Shown here in pieces: positions 1 through 7,076 of a DNA stretch of 7,291 nt. The stretch comes from Desulfobacula sp. (GTDB lineage: Bacteria; Desulfobacterota; Desulfobacteria; Desulfobacterales; Desulfobacteraceae). The position numbers and the translations under genes were made by a program. Under the pieces are notes generated by a model, which was not told the origin of the DNA, did not search any database, and saw only the letters and a program-made list of their open reading frames with translations. Position 1 is the first letter of the stretch; the number at the start of each line of letters is the position of its first letter. The stretch lies in contig JABIYQ010000339.1 in NCBI GenBank assembly GCA_018702715.1, positions 1 through 7,291 on the forward strand, written 5' to 3'.

Positions 1-330
1 AAATGCTTTTTGAGTCAGTTCTTCAAGATTTACAATTTTGCCAATGGTTACAACTGCAAATTTTCCAAGGTGGGAATGAACCATGATGGGCTGGGAATCA
101 GTGTCACTGATAACGCCTACCCCCATTGTCCCGGGCAGTTTGTCAATATCCGGTTCGAATTTTGATCTGAAATAAGCATTTTCAAGACTGTGAATCGTTC
201 TATGAAATCCATCTTTATCCACTGTTGCCAGACCACCGCGTTTGGTTCCAAGATGTGACAGATAATCTGTTCCATAAAAAAGTTCTTTGTTACATTCTAA
301 CTTAGAAGCACACCCGAAAAAGCCGCCCAT
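1..330 (-). CDS. PurF-like amidophosphoribosyltransferase homologue, N-terminal 110 residues (runs off left edge)
   Basis: The minus strand is open from an ATG at 330 to the window edge, giving 110 residues. It begins MGGFFGCASK and continues with LFYGTDYLSHLGTKRGGLAT (residues 17-36), which aligns with the PurF N-terminus (CGVFG ... LQHRGQESAGIA). Residues 67-100 (GTMGVGVISDTDSQPIMVHS, then HLGKFAVVTIGKIV) match the later part of the class II glutamine amidotransferase fold. In PurF the fold releases ammonia from glutamine for phosphoribosylamine synthesis. Here Gly replaces the nucleophilic Cys that follows Met1, and TIGKI stands where PurF has the oxyanion-hole HNGNL. This copy may therefore not be a glutaminase; Cys7 and Cys13 are not at the usual position. 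Similar proteins are commonly annotated as amidophosphoribosyltransferase. The C-terminal PRTase domain is not in the window. The start has only a weak GGGA upstream. Family assignment is fairly sure; function is open. Confidence 0.8.
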   Translation of the reverse strand, partial: MGGFFGCASKLECNKELFYGTDYLSHLGTKRGGLATVDKDGFHRTIHSLENAYFRSKFEPDIDKLPGTMGVGVISDTDSQPIMVHSHLGKFAVVTIGKIVNLEELTQKAF

Positions 331-352
331 AATATTATTTTCCCATTTTCAA

Positions 353-400
353 TAATTGATCATCTATCTGTCTTGAGTTCCATTCCAACAAGATCAATTA
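353..400. repeat. Inverted repeat (9-bp arms) in the spacer upstream of the PurF-like gene
   Basis: TAATTGATC at 353-361 is perfectly complementary to GATCAATTA at 392-400, with 30 nt between the arms. Inside the loop TCTTG (371-375) faces CAAGA (389-393), which overlaps the right arm by two bases, so two alternative hairpins are possible. The element lies in the 119-nt spacer (331-449) between the hydrolase stop and the start of the PurF-like gene. It could be an operator, a 5'-leader structure, or chance in AT-rich DNA. No convincing terminator or sigma70 promoter is visible in this spacer. Confidence 0.3.
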
Positions 401-449
401 ATAATTATCATTTAAGAAGTCAAATAAATAAATTTTTTTAAAAAATGAA

Positions 450-1229
450 TTATTCATGAATAACAATTTTTTGAATAAATTCGGCCATGACATTTAATAC
501 CATTTTTTGTTGTTCAAAATGAGGAGAATGGTAGCAATCATCAATCAGGCATGTTTTAACATGTTTCACCCGGCGTTGAATAGACCTGATCTGTTTGACG
601 GTTCCATATTGATCGTTTTTTCCCTGGATGGCGAGCATGGGGATTTCAATCTTATTCAAATATTTTTCAATATTCCAGTTGATAAATTTGGGAGCAAGCC
701 AGACATCGTTCCATCCCCGGAAAGCATTTTCTGTATTTCCTTTATGATATTTTTCAAGCCGTTGTTTTAAATCTTTGTGTTCATAATAAGATTTTGCCTG
801 CTTTATGCTCTCCACAGACTTTTGTTCGCAAAAAACATGGGCCGCTTCAGTGATCAGGCCTTTGAGTCCTTTTTTATAACGGCTTCCGCTAAAGATTATT
901 CCAATGGACCCGCCATCTGAATGCCCGATGAGGATATAGTTTTGTATGCCGGCTTTTTTTATAATGTTCGGTAGTATACGCAAGGCTTCTTTGTGCATGA
1001 AATTTATTTTCCATGGAAGAGGGCAGGGGTCTGAACTGCCATATCCAAACCTTGAAAAAACAAGGGCCGGGCACCCTGTTAGCCCGGACAGTTTTTCCGG
1101 GAAATTTTTCCACATCCGGGTACACCCGAGACCTTCATGCAAAAAAATCAGGACAGGTCGGTTTTTTTCTTCTTTCCTATGCCATTGTATTTCGATTTTT
1201 TGGGAATTGAGTTTTAAAAAATCTGTCAT
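450..1229 (-). CDS. Alpha/beta hydrolase, 259 aa, substrate unknown
   Basis: A complete single-domain alpha/beta hydrolase, probably cytoplasmic; no signal peptide is seen. The strand before the oxyanion loop is VLIFLHEG (26-33). The nucleophile elbow is GHSDGGS (102-108), with Ser104 as nucleophile. The acid is probably Asp206 in GKNDQYG, and the base His234 or His237 in CYHSPHFEQ (232-240). Residues of roughly 130-185 form a short helical cap. The loop FSRFGYGSSDP (58-68) is the usual FDxRGxGxS region. The size is normal for esterase and C-C hydrolase relatives, but nothing in the sequence fixes the substrate. The ATG at 1229 is 12 nt past the stop of the J-domain gene and has no clear Shine-Dalgarno sequence, so translation is probably coupled. 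It is the last gene of the operon. The fold is certain; the role is unknown. Confidence 0.9.
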   Translation of the reverse strand: MTDFLKLNSQKIEIQWHRKEEKNRPVLIFLHEGLGCTRMWKNFPEKLSGLTGCPALVFSRFGYGSSDPCPLPWKINFMHKEALRILPNIIKKAGIQNYILIGHSDGGSIGIIFSGSRYKKGLKGLITEAAHVFCEQKSVESIKQAKSYYEHKDLKQRLEKYHKGNTENAFRGWNDVWLAPKFINWNIEKYLNKIEIPMLAIQGKNDQYGTVKQIRSIQRRVKHVKTCLIDDCYHSPHFEQQKMVLNVMAEFIQKIVIHE

Positions 1230-1241
1230 GTTTTTAATCTG

Positions 1242-1733
1242 TTATTGGTTTTTGTTTTTCATTAAGGTGTCATAGGCATTTTGGATTTCTTTAAATTTTT
1301 TATTGGCAAGAATAGAAAATTCTTCACCCAGATGGGACAGCTTATCAGGATGGTATTTTTTTATGGCTTCTCTATATGCGAATTGAATTTCTTTTTTTGA
1401 GGCTTTTGGGTCAATACCAAGAATCTCATAGGGAGTTTGAATCGTTTTTGATGACGTTTTCTTTTCATTGGCCGGGCCGGAAGCCTGCCGGCTATTTTTG
1501 TCTGAAGCAAAATCTGAGGTTTTCCGGTTATGGGATTGTTTAAAAAAACTTTGTTTTTTAAACAGAAAATTGGGCAGTTTTCCATATCGTATCAGATAAT
1601 AAATTACACCGATAACAACACCATCATCAATCCAGCCTACAAATGGCAATAATAGATCCGGAATAATATCCAAGGGGCTGAGCAGATATAAAACTGCAAA
1701 TATGATTAAAAGGATTTTTAAATAAAAATTCAA
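1242..1733 (-). CDS. Membrane-anchored DUF1232 (YkvA-like) plus J-domain protein, TTG start
   Basis: This 163-residue protein has two parts. Residues 5-50 are a hydrophobic DUF1232/YkvA-type segment with the signature YLLSPLDIIPD (16-26) and GWIDDGVVIG (33-42), predicted to form one or two membrane helices. Residues 51-98 are a basic, Ser/Lys-rich linker. Residues 100-160 are a J domain: YEILGIDPKASKKEI, then AYREAIKKYHPDKL with HPD at 128-130, and a closing helix FKEIQNAYDTL. J domains stimulate Hsp70 (DnaK) ATPase through HPD, so this is probably a membrane-tethered cochaperone. The J domain resembles that of DjlA. The start is TTG: no ATG or GTG is available near the N-terminus, and in frame only four codons precede a stop. 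A good AGGAAG sits 7 nt upstream, inside the last codons of dapB. Client and function are unknown. Confidence 0.88.
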   Translation of the reverse strand: MNFYLKILLIIFAVLYLLSPLDIIPDLLLPFVGWIDDGVVIGVIYYLIRYGKLPNFLFKKQSFFKQSHNRKTSDFASDKNSRQASGPANEKKTSSKTIQTPYEILGIDPKASKKEIQFAYREAIKKYHPDKLSHLGEEFSILANKKFKEIQNAYDTLMKNKNQ

Positions 1734-1737
1734 ATAG

Positions 1738-2571
1738 TTACTTCCTGTTTAGAACATCAATCATAGTGTAAAGCTTTTTTGGATTGTCAGGTTGTGCAAG
1801 TTTTTCATTTAGAAAAAGAACAGCATCAAAGGTTCCGCTGACATAAATATCTCTACCATTGATATTGTGCTTAAATTCAAATAAGGCTGACCCGTCTTTT
1901 GCTTTTAAAGTATAGGTATGCCATCCATGACCGGCCAAATGCTCTTTGGGAATTTTCCATTCTTTTTCTTGCAGTTCCGGGTCTCTAACCATTTCAATGT
2001 TGTTGACATCAAAATCAGTGCCCAGTTTATTAAAATGTTCCACCATGGCTTTGGCAGTACCTGAAGTGTCTGCTTTCCCTTTCTGGTGGCTTTCAATTAT
2101 GTTAAGGGTGTATCCCTCAAAAAGATTGGGAAAGGTGTTTGCTGCATATTCCATCATGGCTTGGAACCCTACTATTTGTTTGGCCATATTGGGAGCAATA
2201 ACGGCCATTGTGGAAGAATCCGACACAAGTTGTTCAAGTTTAACTCTGTCACCACCCGTTGTTCCCATGACAAAGGGGATCAGGTTCTGGGTATAAAAAA
2301 GCGCATTTTTATTAACAGCAAAAGGATGCGTATAATCAATGGCAATAAAGGAGGCAAACCTTGATTTAATCTCTTGGATTTTTTTATCCCGGATGTCTGG
2401 TTTGACAAGTTCAAAATTAATTGAATCAATTGAGTAGATTTTGTTTTCAATTTCCTGGCCGGTGAGAGAATAGGCAATAACATTAAACCTTTCATCAGCA
2501 ATGGCAAATTGGGCTATTTTAGCGGCAACATTACCCGGCAGGCCGTTAATCATGAGATTTATTTTTTCCAT
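1738..2571 (-). CDS. dapB: 4-hydroxy-tetrahydrodipicolinate reductase, plant-type DapB
   Basis: DapB reduces 4-hydroxy-tetrahydrodipicolinate with NAD(P)H to tetrahydrodipicolinate, a step to meso-diaminopimelate (peptidoglycan) and lysine. The protein has 277 residues. The nucleotide-binding turn near the N-terminus is NGLPG (9-13), not the classical GxxGxMG of E. coli. It also has DYTHP (79-83), GTTGGDR (103-109), APNM (126-129) and the catalytic loop ESHQKGKADTSGTAKA (160-175). Against E. coli EAHHRHKVDAPSGTA, His162 matches catalytic His159 and Lys166 matches Lys163. The second His is Gln and the loop is one residue shorter. This variant is the one known from plant enzymes and some bacteria. 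HNINGRDIY (235-243) closes the substrate domain. AAGGAGC lies 8 nt before the ATG and overlaps the stop of the preceding gene, which implies coupling. Assignment is firm. Confidence 0.95.
   Translation of the reverse strand: MEKINLMINGLPGNVAAKIAQFAIADERFNVIAYSLTGQEIENKIYSIDSINFELVKPDIRDKKIQEIKSRFASFIAIDYTHPFAVNKNALFYTQNLIPFVMGTTGGDRVKLEQLVSDSSTMAVIAPNMAKQIVGFQAMMEYAANTFPNLFEGYTLNIIESHQKGKADTSGTAKAMVEHFNKLGTDFDVNNIEMVRDPELQEKEWKIPKEHLAGHGWHTYTLKAKDGSALFEFKHNINGRDIYVSGTFDAVLFLNEKLAQPDNPKKLYTMIDVLNRK
1741..1746 (-). promoter_or_regulatory. Shine-Dalgarno AGGAAG deciding the TTG start of the J-domain gene
   Basis: AGGAAG reads on the minus strand 7 nt before the TTG at 1733-1731. It forms the final Arg-Lys codons of dapB, directly before its TAA. 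It supports the unusual start codon and indicates that translation is coupled to the end of dapB. Confidence 0.75.
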
Positions 2572-2583
2572 GTTAAAAGCTCC

Positions 2584-4236
2584 TTATAGGGTTTGAACAA
2601 GATTGGATAATTTGGGAAGTCTGTCCGTATCCAGATCTTTGATAATATTTTTCAATGAGTGTACAGCATTGGGAATATAATGTTCAAAGTGTTTTTTCTT
2701 TTTAACCAAACTTAAAAAGCTGAAAGCACCAAGAATTTGTAAATTCCTTGTTAAACAGCAATAATGAAAGCAGTCTAAAAAGTTTAAAGTTTCCTTGGGA
2801 GTCAATTTAAATTTATTTGTAGTGTATTGCAAAAGATCTTTTTTTATTTGGGTGTTAAGCTGAACATAGGGGTCAATCAGCAAAGATGCAAGATCATATT
2901 GCAAAGGCCCTTGCCGAGCCGATTGGAAATCAATAAAAAAAGGTCTTCCATTTTTTAACATAATATTTCTTGATTGCAGATCCCGGTGCATTAAACCCGT
3001 TAACCCGTGTTTCAGTGCATGATCTGCAATATGATTAAATTCATTTAAAAATTCTTGAAACAAAATGGTTTTCTTTAAATATCTTTGAACGAATGCTTCC
3101 CAAAAGTATTGGCATTCTTTTTCAATAATAAGTTTTTTTGAATAAGTTTCAGTTTGACAGGTCCATTCTTTTTTAAATCCCTCAAATCCTTTGATGGAAA
3201 AATCAATAAGAGTATCTATCACTTTTTTATATAGCTTTACAGTAAACCGGGCATTATTTTTTTGTTTAATCAGAGTCTCAAGATGGACATCACCCAGGTC
3301 ATCAAGAATAACCATTCCTGAAAGCGCGTCATGGTTCAGGATGCGGGGCACATCTATTTTTTTTGAAAAAAGATGGTTTCCTATATGAACAAAAGCATCA
3401 AGCTGTAAATGCTCAACACTATTGGGTATACAAATGCCATGGTCTGATAAGATAAACGATTGATCCTTATATCCTACCCGATACCAATTCCGGTCTGATC
3501 CGTCGCCGGCAAGTTTGTCAATCTGAAGTTGTTTAATTTTGTCATATTTAATCTTAAACTGGGCAGCAGAAAGTATCTGAAGTGAAGTCATTGAATAGGC
3601 ATCTTTTGTCCCGATATCCGACCAGAAGATATTCTTTTCCACAAATGCTTTTACCAGGTTTTTACGACAAAGGTCTTGATATACTTCAATGCTTGTAAAG
3701 GCTTTTTTATCCGGGAAATAATCGTAAATTTGGGGAGACAAGACCTGTATGCCTGTAAATGCCAGGGCATTTTTTTTTGAATCAAAGTTTTGGATATATC
3801 CATTATCATCGATTTCCACCCTATTGAAGCGGTCAAAATCATGAAGAACAAGGGTGGCCAAAGTATTTGATTTTTTATGAAAAGTATACACCCTGTTCAG
3901 ATCAACACTTGAAATAATGTCGGAATTAATGACAAAAAAAGGACTATCATTTAAAAATGGTTTTGCATTGGCAATGGCTCCGCCCGTATCAAGGATGACA
4001 GGCTCAAAGATTATTTGAATATTAACTTTATATTTAAGTTGTCTTACAAAGGATTCTATCTGATCATGAAGATGATGTGTATTGATAAAAATTTGTTCAC
4101 ATCCAATGTCAACAAGAGTTTTAATGGCATGTTCCAGCAGGGGTATGGATATTATTGTAAACAAAGGCTTTGGTACTTTTTTTGTATGGGGTAAGAGCCT
4201 TGTTCCAAATCCTGCTGAAAGAATCAGTGCTTTCAT
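2584..4236 (-). CDS. Fused sugar-1-phosphate nucleotidyltransferase (MurU-like) and sugar kinase (AmgK-like)
   Basis: One 550-residue protein with two enzyme domains. Residues 1-225 are a nucleotidyltransferase: the signature AGFGTRLLPHTKKVPKP (8-24), LDTGGAIANA (83-92), metal-site NSD (104-106), FTGI (160-163) and WSDIGT (205-210). Residues 240-550 are an APH-type kinase: LAGDGSDRNWYRV (242-254), VILDDLGD (309-316), the catalytic loop HRDLQSRNIM (417-426, Asp419) and IDFQSARQGPLQYDLASLL (435-453, Asp436). In Pseudomonas, separate AmgK and MurU phosphorylate MurNAc/GlcNAc at C1 and make UDP-MurNAc, which recycles peptidoglycan. By inference this fusion does both steps. A GDP-mannose or other hexose-1-phosphate use is not excluded. 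The family N-terminus MKALILSAGFGTRL favours the ATG at 4236, 4 nt after the plsB stop, over an in-frame TTG at 4251. No Shine-Dalgarno is visible, so coupling is likely. Confidence 0.85.
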   Translation of the reverse strand: MKALILSAGFGTRLLPHTKKVPKPLFTIISIPLLEHAIKTLVDIGCEQIFINTHHLHDQIESFVRQLKYKVNIQIIFEPVILDTGGAIANAKPFLNDSPFFVINSDIISSVDLNRVYTFHKKSNTLATLVLHDFDRFNRVEIDDNGYIQNFDSKKNALAFTGIQVLSPQIYDYFPDKKAFTSIEVYQDLCRKNLVKAFVEKNIFWSDIGTKDAYSMTSLQILSAAQFKIKYDKIKQLQIDKLAGDGSDRNWYRVGYKDQSFILSDHGICIPNSVEHLQLDAFVHIGNHLFSKKIDVPRILNHDALSGMVILDDLGDVHLETLIKQKNNARFTVKLYKKVIDTLIDFSIKGFEGFKKEWTCQTETYSKKLIIEKECQYFWEAFVQRYLKKTILFQEFLNEFNHIADHALKHGLTGLMHRDLQSRNIMLKNGRPFFIDFQSARQGPLQYDLASLLIDPYVQLNTQIKKDLLQYTTNKFKLTPKETLNFLDCFHYCCLTRNLQILGAFSFLSLVKKKKHFEHYIPNAVHSLKNIIKDLDTDRLPKLSNLVQTL

Positions 4237-4240
4237 GATT

Positions 4241-6886
4241 TTAAAATGCAATCAAAAGAATTAACCGGTCAAGAATATTTTTGTAATATTCAATTTGTTC
4301 ATGATCCTGGGAGCCTGCAATTCCATTTTTGGTAAAATAATTTGCAGCATTTTTATAATTAATCTGTGAAAGGGATTCTTTAAATGTGATGATTTTGGCC
4401 TTATAAAGTTTTGTCCCAAGGGATTGAATTTTTTTAACTCTTTCTTTTCCTTCGTGCTTTTCTGCTTTATATTTTTCAAAGTAAAGAAGAGTGGTTTTAT
4501 AGGATTCAAAAAATGGCTGTAAAAATGCGGCAACCCATTTAAGTTTTCTTAACCCCTGGGAGGTGATGCGATACATATCTAATTCAGATGAATCCGGAAC
4601 AAGTATTCCATCATTAACAAACCATTTAATACATGTTGAAATATTTTCTTCATAGGTGGTTTCCTCATCAAAGAAAAACTCATCAGTAAATATTTTTTCC
4701 AGGAATCTATATCGGCTTACAAGGTCTGAGGAAGAAAATTGAAACCGGTCAGTTTCAAGAATGGCTACGGCAGTGTATGCAAAATGTACAAAAAAGGAAA
4801 TCACTGAATTTTTGTAATAGTCTAGAATAGCCCGTTTGTTGTCCTTTACAATAAAAATCGTATTTTCAGTGATATCTTTATCATCCTCATCCGCAAGTTC
4901 GATAAAATTTCTTAAAATAAAGTCGTTTATAACTGCGTTCAAGGCATTGTCAGGATCAACCAAAAGAGCATCAGAAACTTCTGTCCTCATGAAATTCAAT
5001 ATACTCATATAGGTATCCACACGGGCAATCATTTGTTTTTTTGCAAAACTGTTTTTTGAACAATTTAATACCGCACTTGCGATGATACCGTGTGGAGTGG
5101 CCACTGCATTGGTATTTATTGCATTGATTAGCTTGTAACCAAACGTTTTTACAAATTCTATGTATTCTTCTTTTGAGGCTTTTGAAAGATCAATGTTTTT
5201 ATCCTGGATATATTTTTTTAAGGATATGGGCTCATTAAATTTCATATATACTTTCCCATATTTTTTCTTTAGAAATTTACGGGCATTGATCAGGCCTTTC
5301 AATGTTTCTGGTTTCTTTTTACCCCCTTCGATCTCCTTTAGATAGGAATCTTCTTCAAGGACATGATCATAACCTATAAAAATCGGCACAAAATAAAGGT
5401 TGTCGCATGCGCCATTATGATAGGCATTAATGAGCATTGCAAGACCGCCGGGCTTTGGGGCCAATAGTTTTCCTGTTCTGCTTCTTCCACCCTCTATAAA
5501 AATTTTTATATTAAATCCTTCATAAAGAAGCTTTTCCAGGTATGCTGCAAAAATTTTTGTATAAAGCGGGGCGCCCTGAAAGGTTCGCCTGAGAAAAAAA
5601 GCACCGGCACGTCTGAATAAAGGGCCTAAAGGCCAAAAAGACAGATTTTTCCCGGCGGCAACATGGGGGCAGGGCATATTATTTCTAAACATTACATAGG
5701 GCAATAAAAGATAGTCCAAATGGCTTTTATGGCAGGGTACAAGGATGAGTGGAGCTTTAGTTGATTTTTCTCTCATCCTGTTGATTTCTTTCTGGTTTAA
5801 AATCAGATCATCAAAGATATTTTTAAACACCCAGGTTAACAGCCAATTGGCAAAATTGATGACCTGTAGATTGTAATTTGCAGCAATTTCTTTTATGTAA
5901 CCGGCAGCTTTTTTATGTGTTTTACTCAATGTAAGGTTGTTTTCCACAGCATATTGGGCCAGGTATTCACGTAAAGATTTTCGGGTTAAGATATCTTCGG
6001 TTAGTTCCTGTCTTGATTTTAAAACAGGGCCTGTTATGCTTTTTCTCTGTCTGTTTAATATCTCCACCAGATAACTTCGTAATCTATGGGCCTGGAATTC
6101 TGAATCAAGCTGCTCAATTTCAGGTCTGTTGATAAAGTCCTTCAGATTAACAGGGCTTGCCAGTTCAACTCTGATTTTTTCAGGATGCCTTATTATGATA
6201 TAAAAGCGTTTTATAAAACCTGGTTTTTCATGGGTTCCAAAAAGAATATCCGTTAAAGTGGGTTCCTTTCTCATTGGTTTTGTTACATAAATAATATTTT
6301 CAGGAATGATTATGACGGATTTACCAATGCTTTTTTGAAGCTGAATCAAAAGGAAGAGAGGATCCGGGGTTGATTTGATAAATCGTTTATAAAAATCTTC
6401 CTCTTCAATCAGGCTGATAAATCCGGATTTGCCGTTTATTAATTGTTTTGTGGCATAATCTGTTGTATAGGCATCTTTGAAATGGAAATGGTGGAAAAAA
6501 TAATCCAGATGACTAAGAAAAATCCGGAGCAGACGTTTGACCGGTAAAAGAAAAAAGAACCTGAAATCAAATCCTATCTGTGGATAAGGGAGGTCAAGGC
6601 TTTTCAACTTAGTATGATAATATAAAAAATCCAGTATTCGTTTGTTTTTGCTGGCATAAACAACTATGCTGTTTTGATCAATATCTTTTATCTTTTCTAT
6701 ATTGTGGTCATCAAAATTAAGTTTATTGATCAATCGTTTAATAAGCTTTTGAATAAAATATCCTGAATTGTCAGGGTAGAAGCACAGAAAGTAATCATAT
6801 GTGTTACCCAGCATGCATTTGATCATTTTTCGAAGCTTAAGCCTGAAATTTGTAATAAGGTCTTTAAGCTTTTGAAATAATTTCAT
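4241..6886 (-). CDS. plsB: Glycerol-3-phosphate acyltransferase PlsB
   Basis: PlsB transfers an acyl chain to sn-1 of glycerol-3-phosphate, making lysophosphatidic acid at the inner membrane, the first step of phospholipid synthesis. The protein has 881 residues, longer than the 807 of E. coli. The four acyltransferase blocks are present in order: HKSHLD (386-391, the HX4D pair His386/Asp391), GAFFLRRTF (428-436), IFIEGGRSRTGK (462-473) and VPIFIGYDH (500-508). The regions AAGKNLSFWPLGPLFRR (410-426) and KDNKRAILDYYKNSV (681-695) also match PlsB specifically and not short PlsC enzymes. Residues 70-290 look like a degenerate copy of the acyltransferase fold. The C-terminal part (about 740-881) has helical, winged-helix-like character. 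The start ATG has AAGGA 7 nt upstream. It is the first gene of the operon, with 204 nt of spacer before it. Assignment is firm. Confidence 0.95.
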   Translation of the reverse strand: MKLFQKLKDLITNFRLKLRKMIKCMLGNTYDYFLCFYPDNSGYFIQKLIKRLINKLNFDDHNIEKIKDIDQNSIVVYASKNKRILDFLYYHTKLKSLDLPYPQIGFDFRFFFLLPVKRLLRIFLSHLDYFFHHFHFKDAYTTDYATKQLINGKSGFISLIEEEDFYKRFIKSTPDPLFLLIQLQKSIGKSVIIIPENIIYVTKPMRKEPTLTDILFGTHEKPGFIKRFYIIIRHPEKIRVELASPVNLKDFINRPEIEQLDSEFQAHRLRSYLVEILNRQRKSITGPVLKSRQELTEDILTRKSLREYLAQYAVENNLTLSKTHKKAAGYIKEIAANYNLQVINFANWLLTWVFKNIFDDLILNQKEINRMREKSTKAPLILVPCHKSHLDYLLLPYVMFRNNMPCPHVAAGKNLSFWPLGPLFRRAGAFFLRRTFQGAPLYTKIFAAYLEKLLYEGFNIKIFIEGGRSRTGKLLAPKPGGLAMLINAYHNGACDNLYFVPIFIGYDHVLEEDSYLKEIEGGKKKPETLKGLINARKFLKKKYGKVYMKFNEPISLKKYIQDKNIDLSKASKEEYIEFVKTFGYKLINAINTNAVATPHGIIASAVLNCSKNSFAKKQMIARVDTYMSILNFMRTEVSDALLVDPDNALNAVINDFILRNFIELADEDDKDITENTIFIVKDNKRAILDYYKNSVISFFVHFAYTAVAILETDRFQFSSSDLVSRYRFLEKIFTDEFFFDEETTYEENISTCIKWFVNDGILVPDSSELDMYRITSQGLRKLKWVAAFLQPFFESYKTTLLYFEKYKAEKHEGKERVKKIQSLGTKLYKAKIITFKESLSQINYKNAANYFTKNGIAGSQDHEQIEYYKNILDRLILLIAF

Positions 6887-6913
6887 TAATTAGTCCTTAT
6901 AAGAATTATTCAC

Positions 6914-6942
6914 TAAATAATATTAATCTCCATAACTATCAA
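6914..6942 (-). promoter_or_regulatory. Weak candidate sigma70 promoter for the plsB operon
   Basis: On the minus strand TTGATA (6942-6937) is followed after 17 nt by TATTTA (6919-6914), 28 nt before the plsB ATG. The -35 has five of six consensus bases but the -10 only three. TATTAT (6922-6917) is a better -10 but sits at 14 nt. An alternative pair is TTGCCA (6961-6956) with GATAGT at 16 nt. The region is AT-rich, so chance matches are easy. A promoter is expected somewhere here because plsB is the first gene and its right neighbour is divergent. Confidence 0.25.
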
Positions 6943-6974
6943 AGGTTAATTGGAATGGCAATCTTAAAATAGTC

Positions 6975-7003
6975 TTGATAATTACAAATGCCTATGCTAT
7001 TTT
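6975..7003 (+). promoter_or_regulatory. Candidate extended -10 sigma70 promoter for the small membrane protein
   Basis: TTGATA (6975-6980), a 17-nt spacer and TATTTT (6998-7003), with TG at 6995-6996 giving an extended -10 (TGC-TATTTT). Transcription would start near 7010, leaving about 80 nt of leader before the ATG at 7091. A perfect TTGACA at 7016-7021 also occurs, but no good -10 follows it at 16-18 nt. Confidence 0.45.
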
Positions 7004-7076
7004 TTTTCATCTTTGTTGACAATTTCTATATCTGTTTAATTGTAAAAGAATAATTTAATATTTGAATTAAAATTTT

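Noticed and set aside
431..461. Possible terminator at the hydrolase end (T-run, A-run and the palindrome ATTCATGAAT)
   Set aside because: The stem would be almost wholly A-T and irregular, and no GC-rich hairpin with a U-tract is visible on the minus strand.
507..1275. Plus-strand open frames opposite the hydrolase gene
   Set aside because: They are antisense to a well-supported hydrolase, have no recognisable domain or ribosome binding site, and arise from its codon pattern.
1946..2364. Plus-strand open frames opposite dapB
   Set aside because: Antisense to conserved DapB motifs, with no domain or initiation signal of their own.
4237..4251. In-frame TTG start five codons upstream for the fusion protein
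   Set aside because: It would overlap the plsB end, has no Shine-Dalgarno, and adds residues before the family-typical MKALILSAG N-terminus; the ATG at 4236 is better.
3191..5345. Short plus-strand open frames opposite the fusion gene and plsB
   Set aside because: They lie within two long genes with intact motifs and show no independent coding evidence.
7035..7071. AT-rich inverted repeats (TTTAATT/AATTAAA) before the small membrane protein gene
   Set aside because: Only A and T in the arms with several overlapping pairings; expected by chance at this composition.
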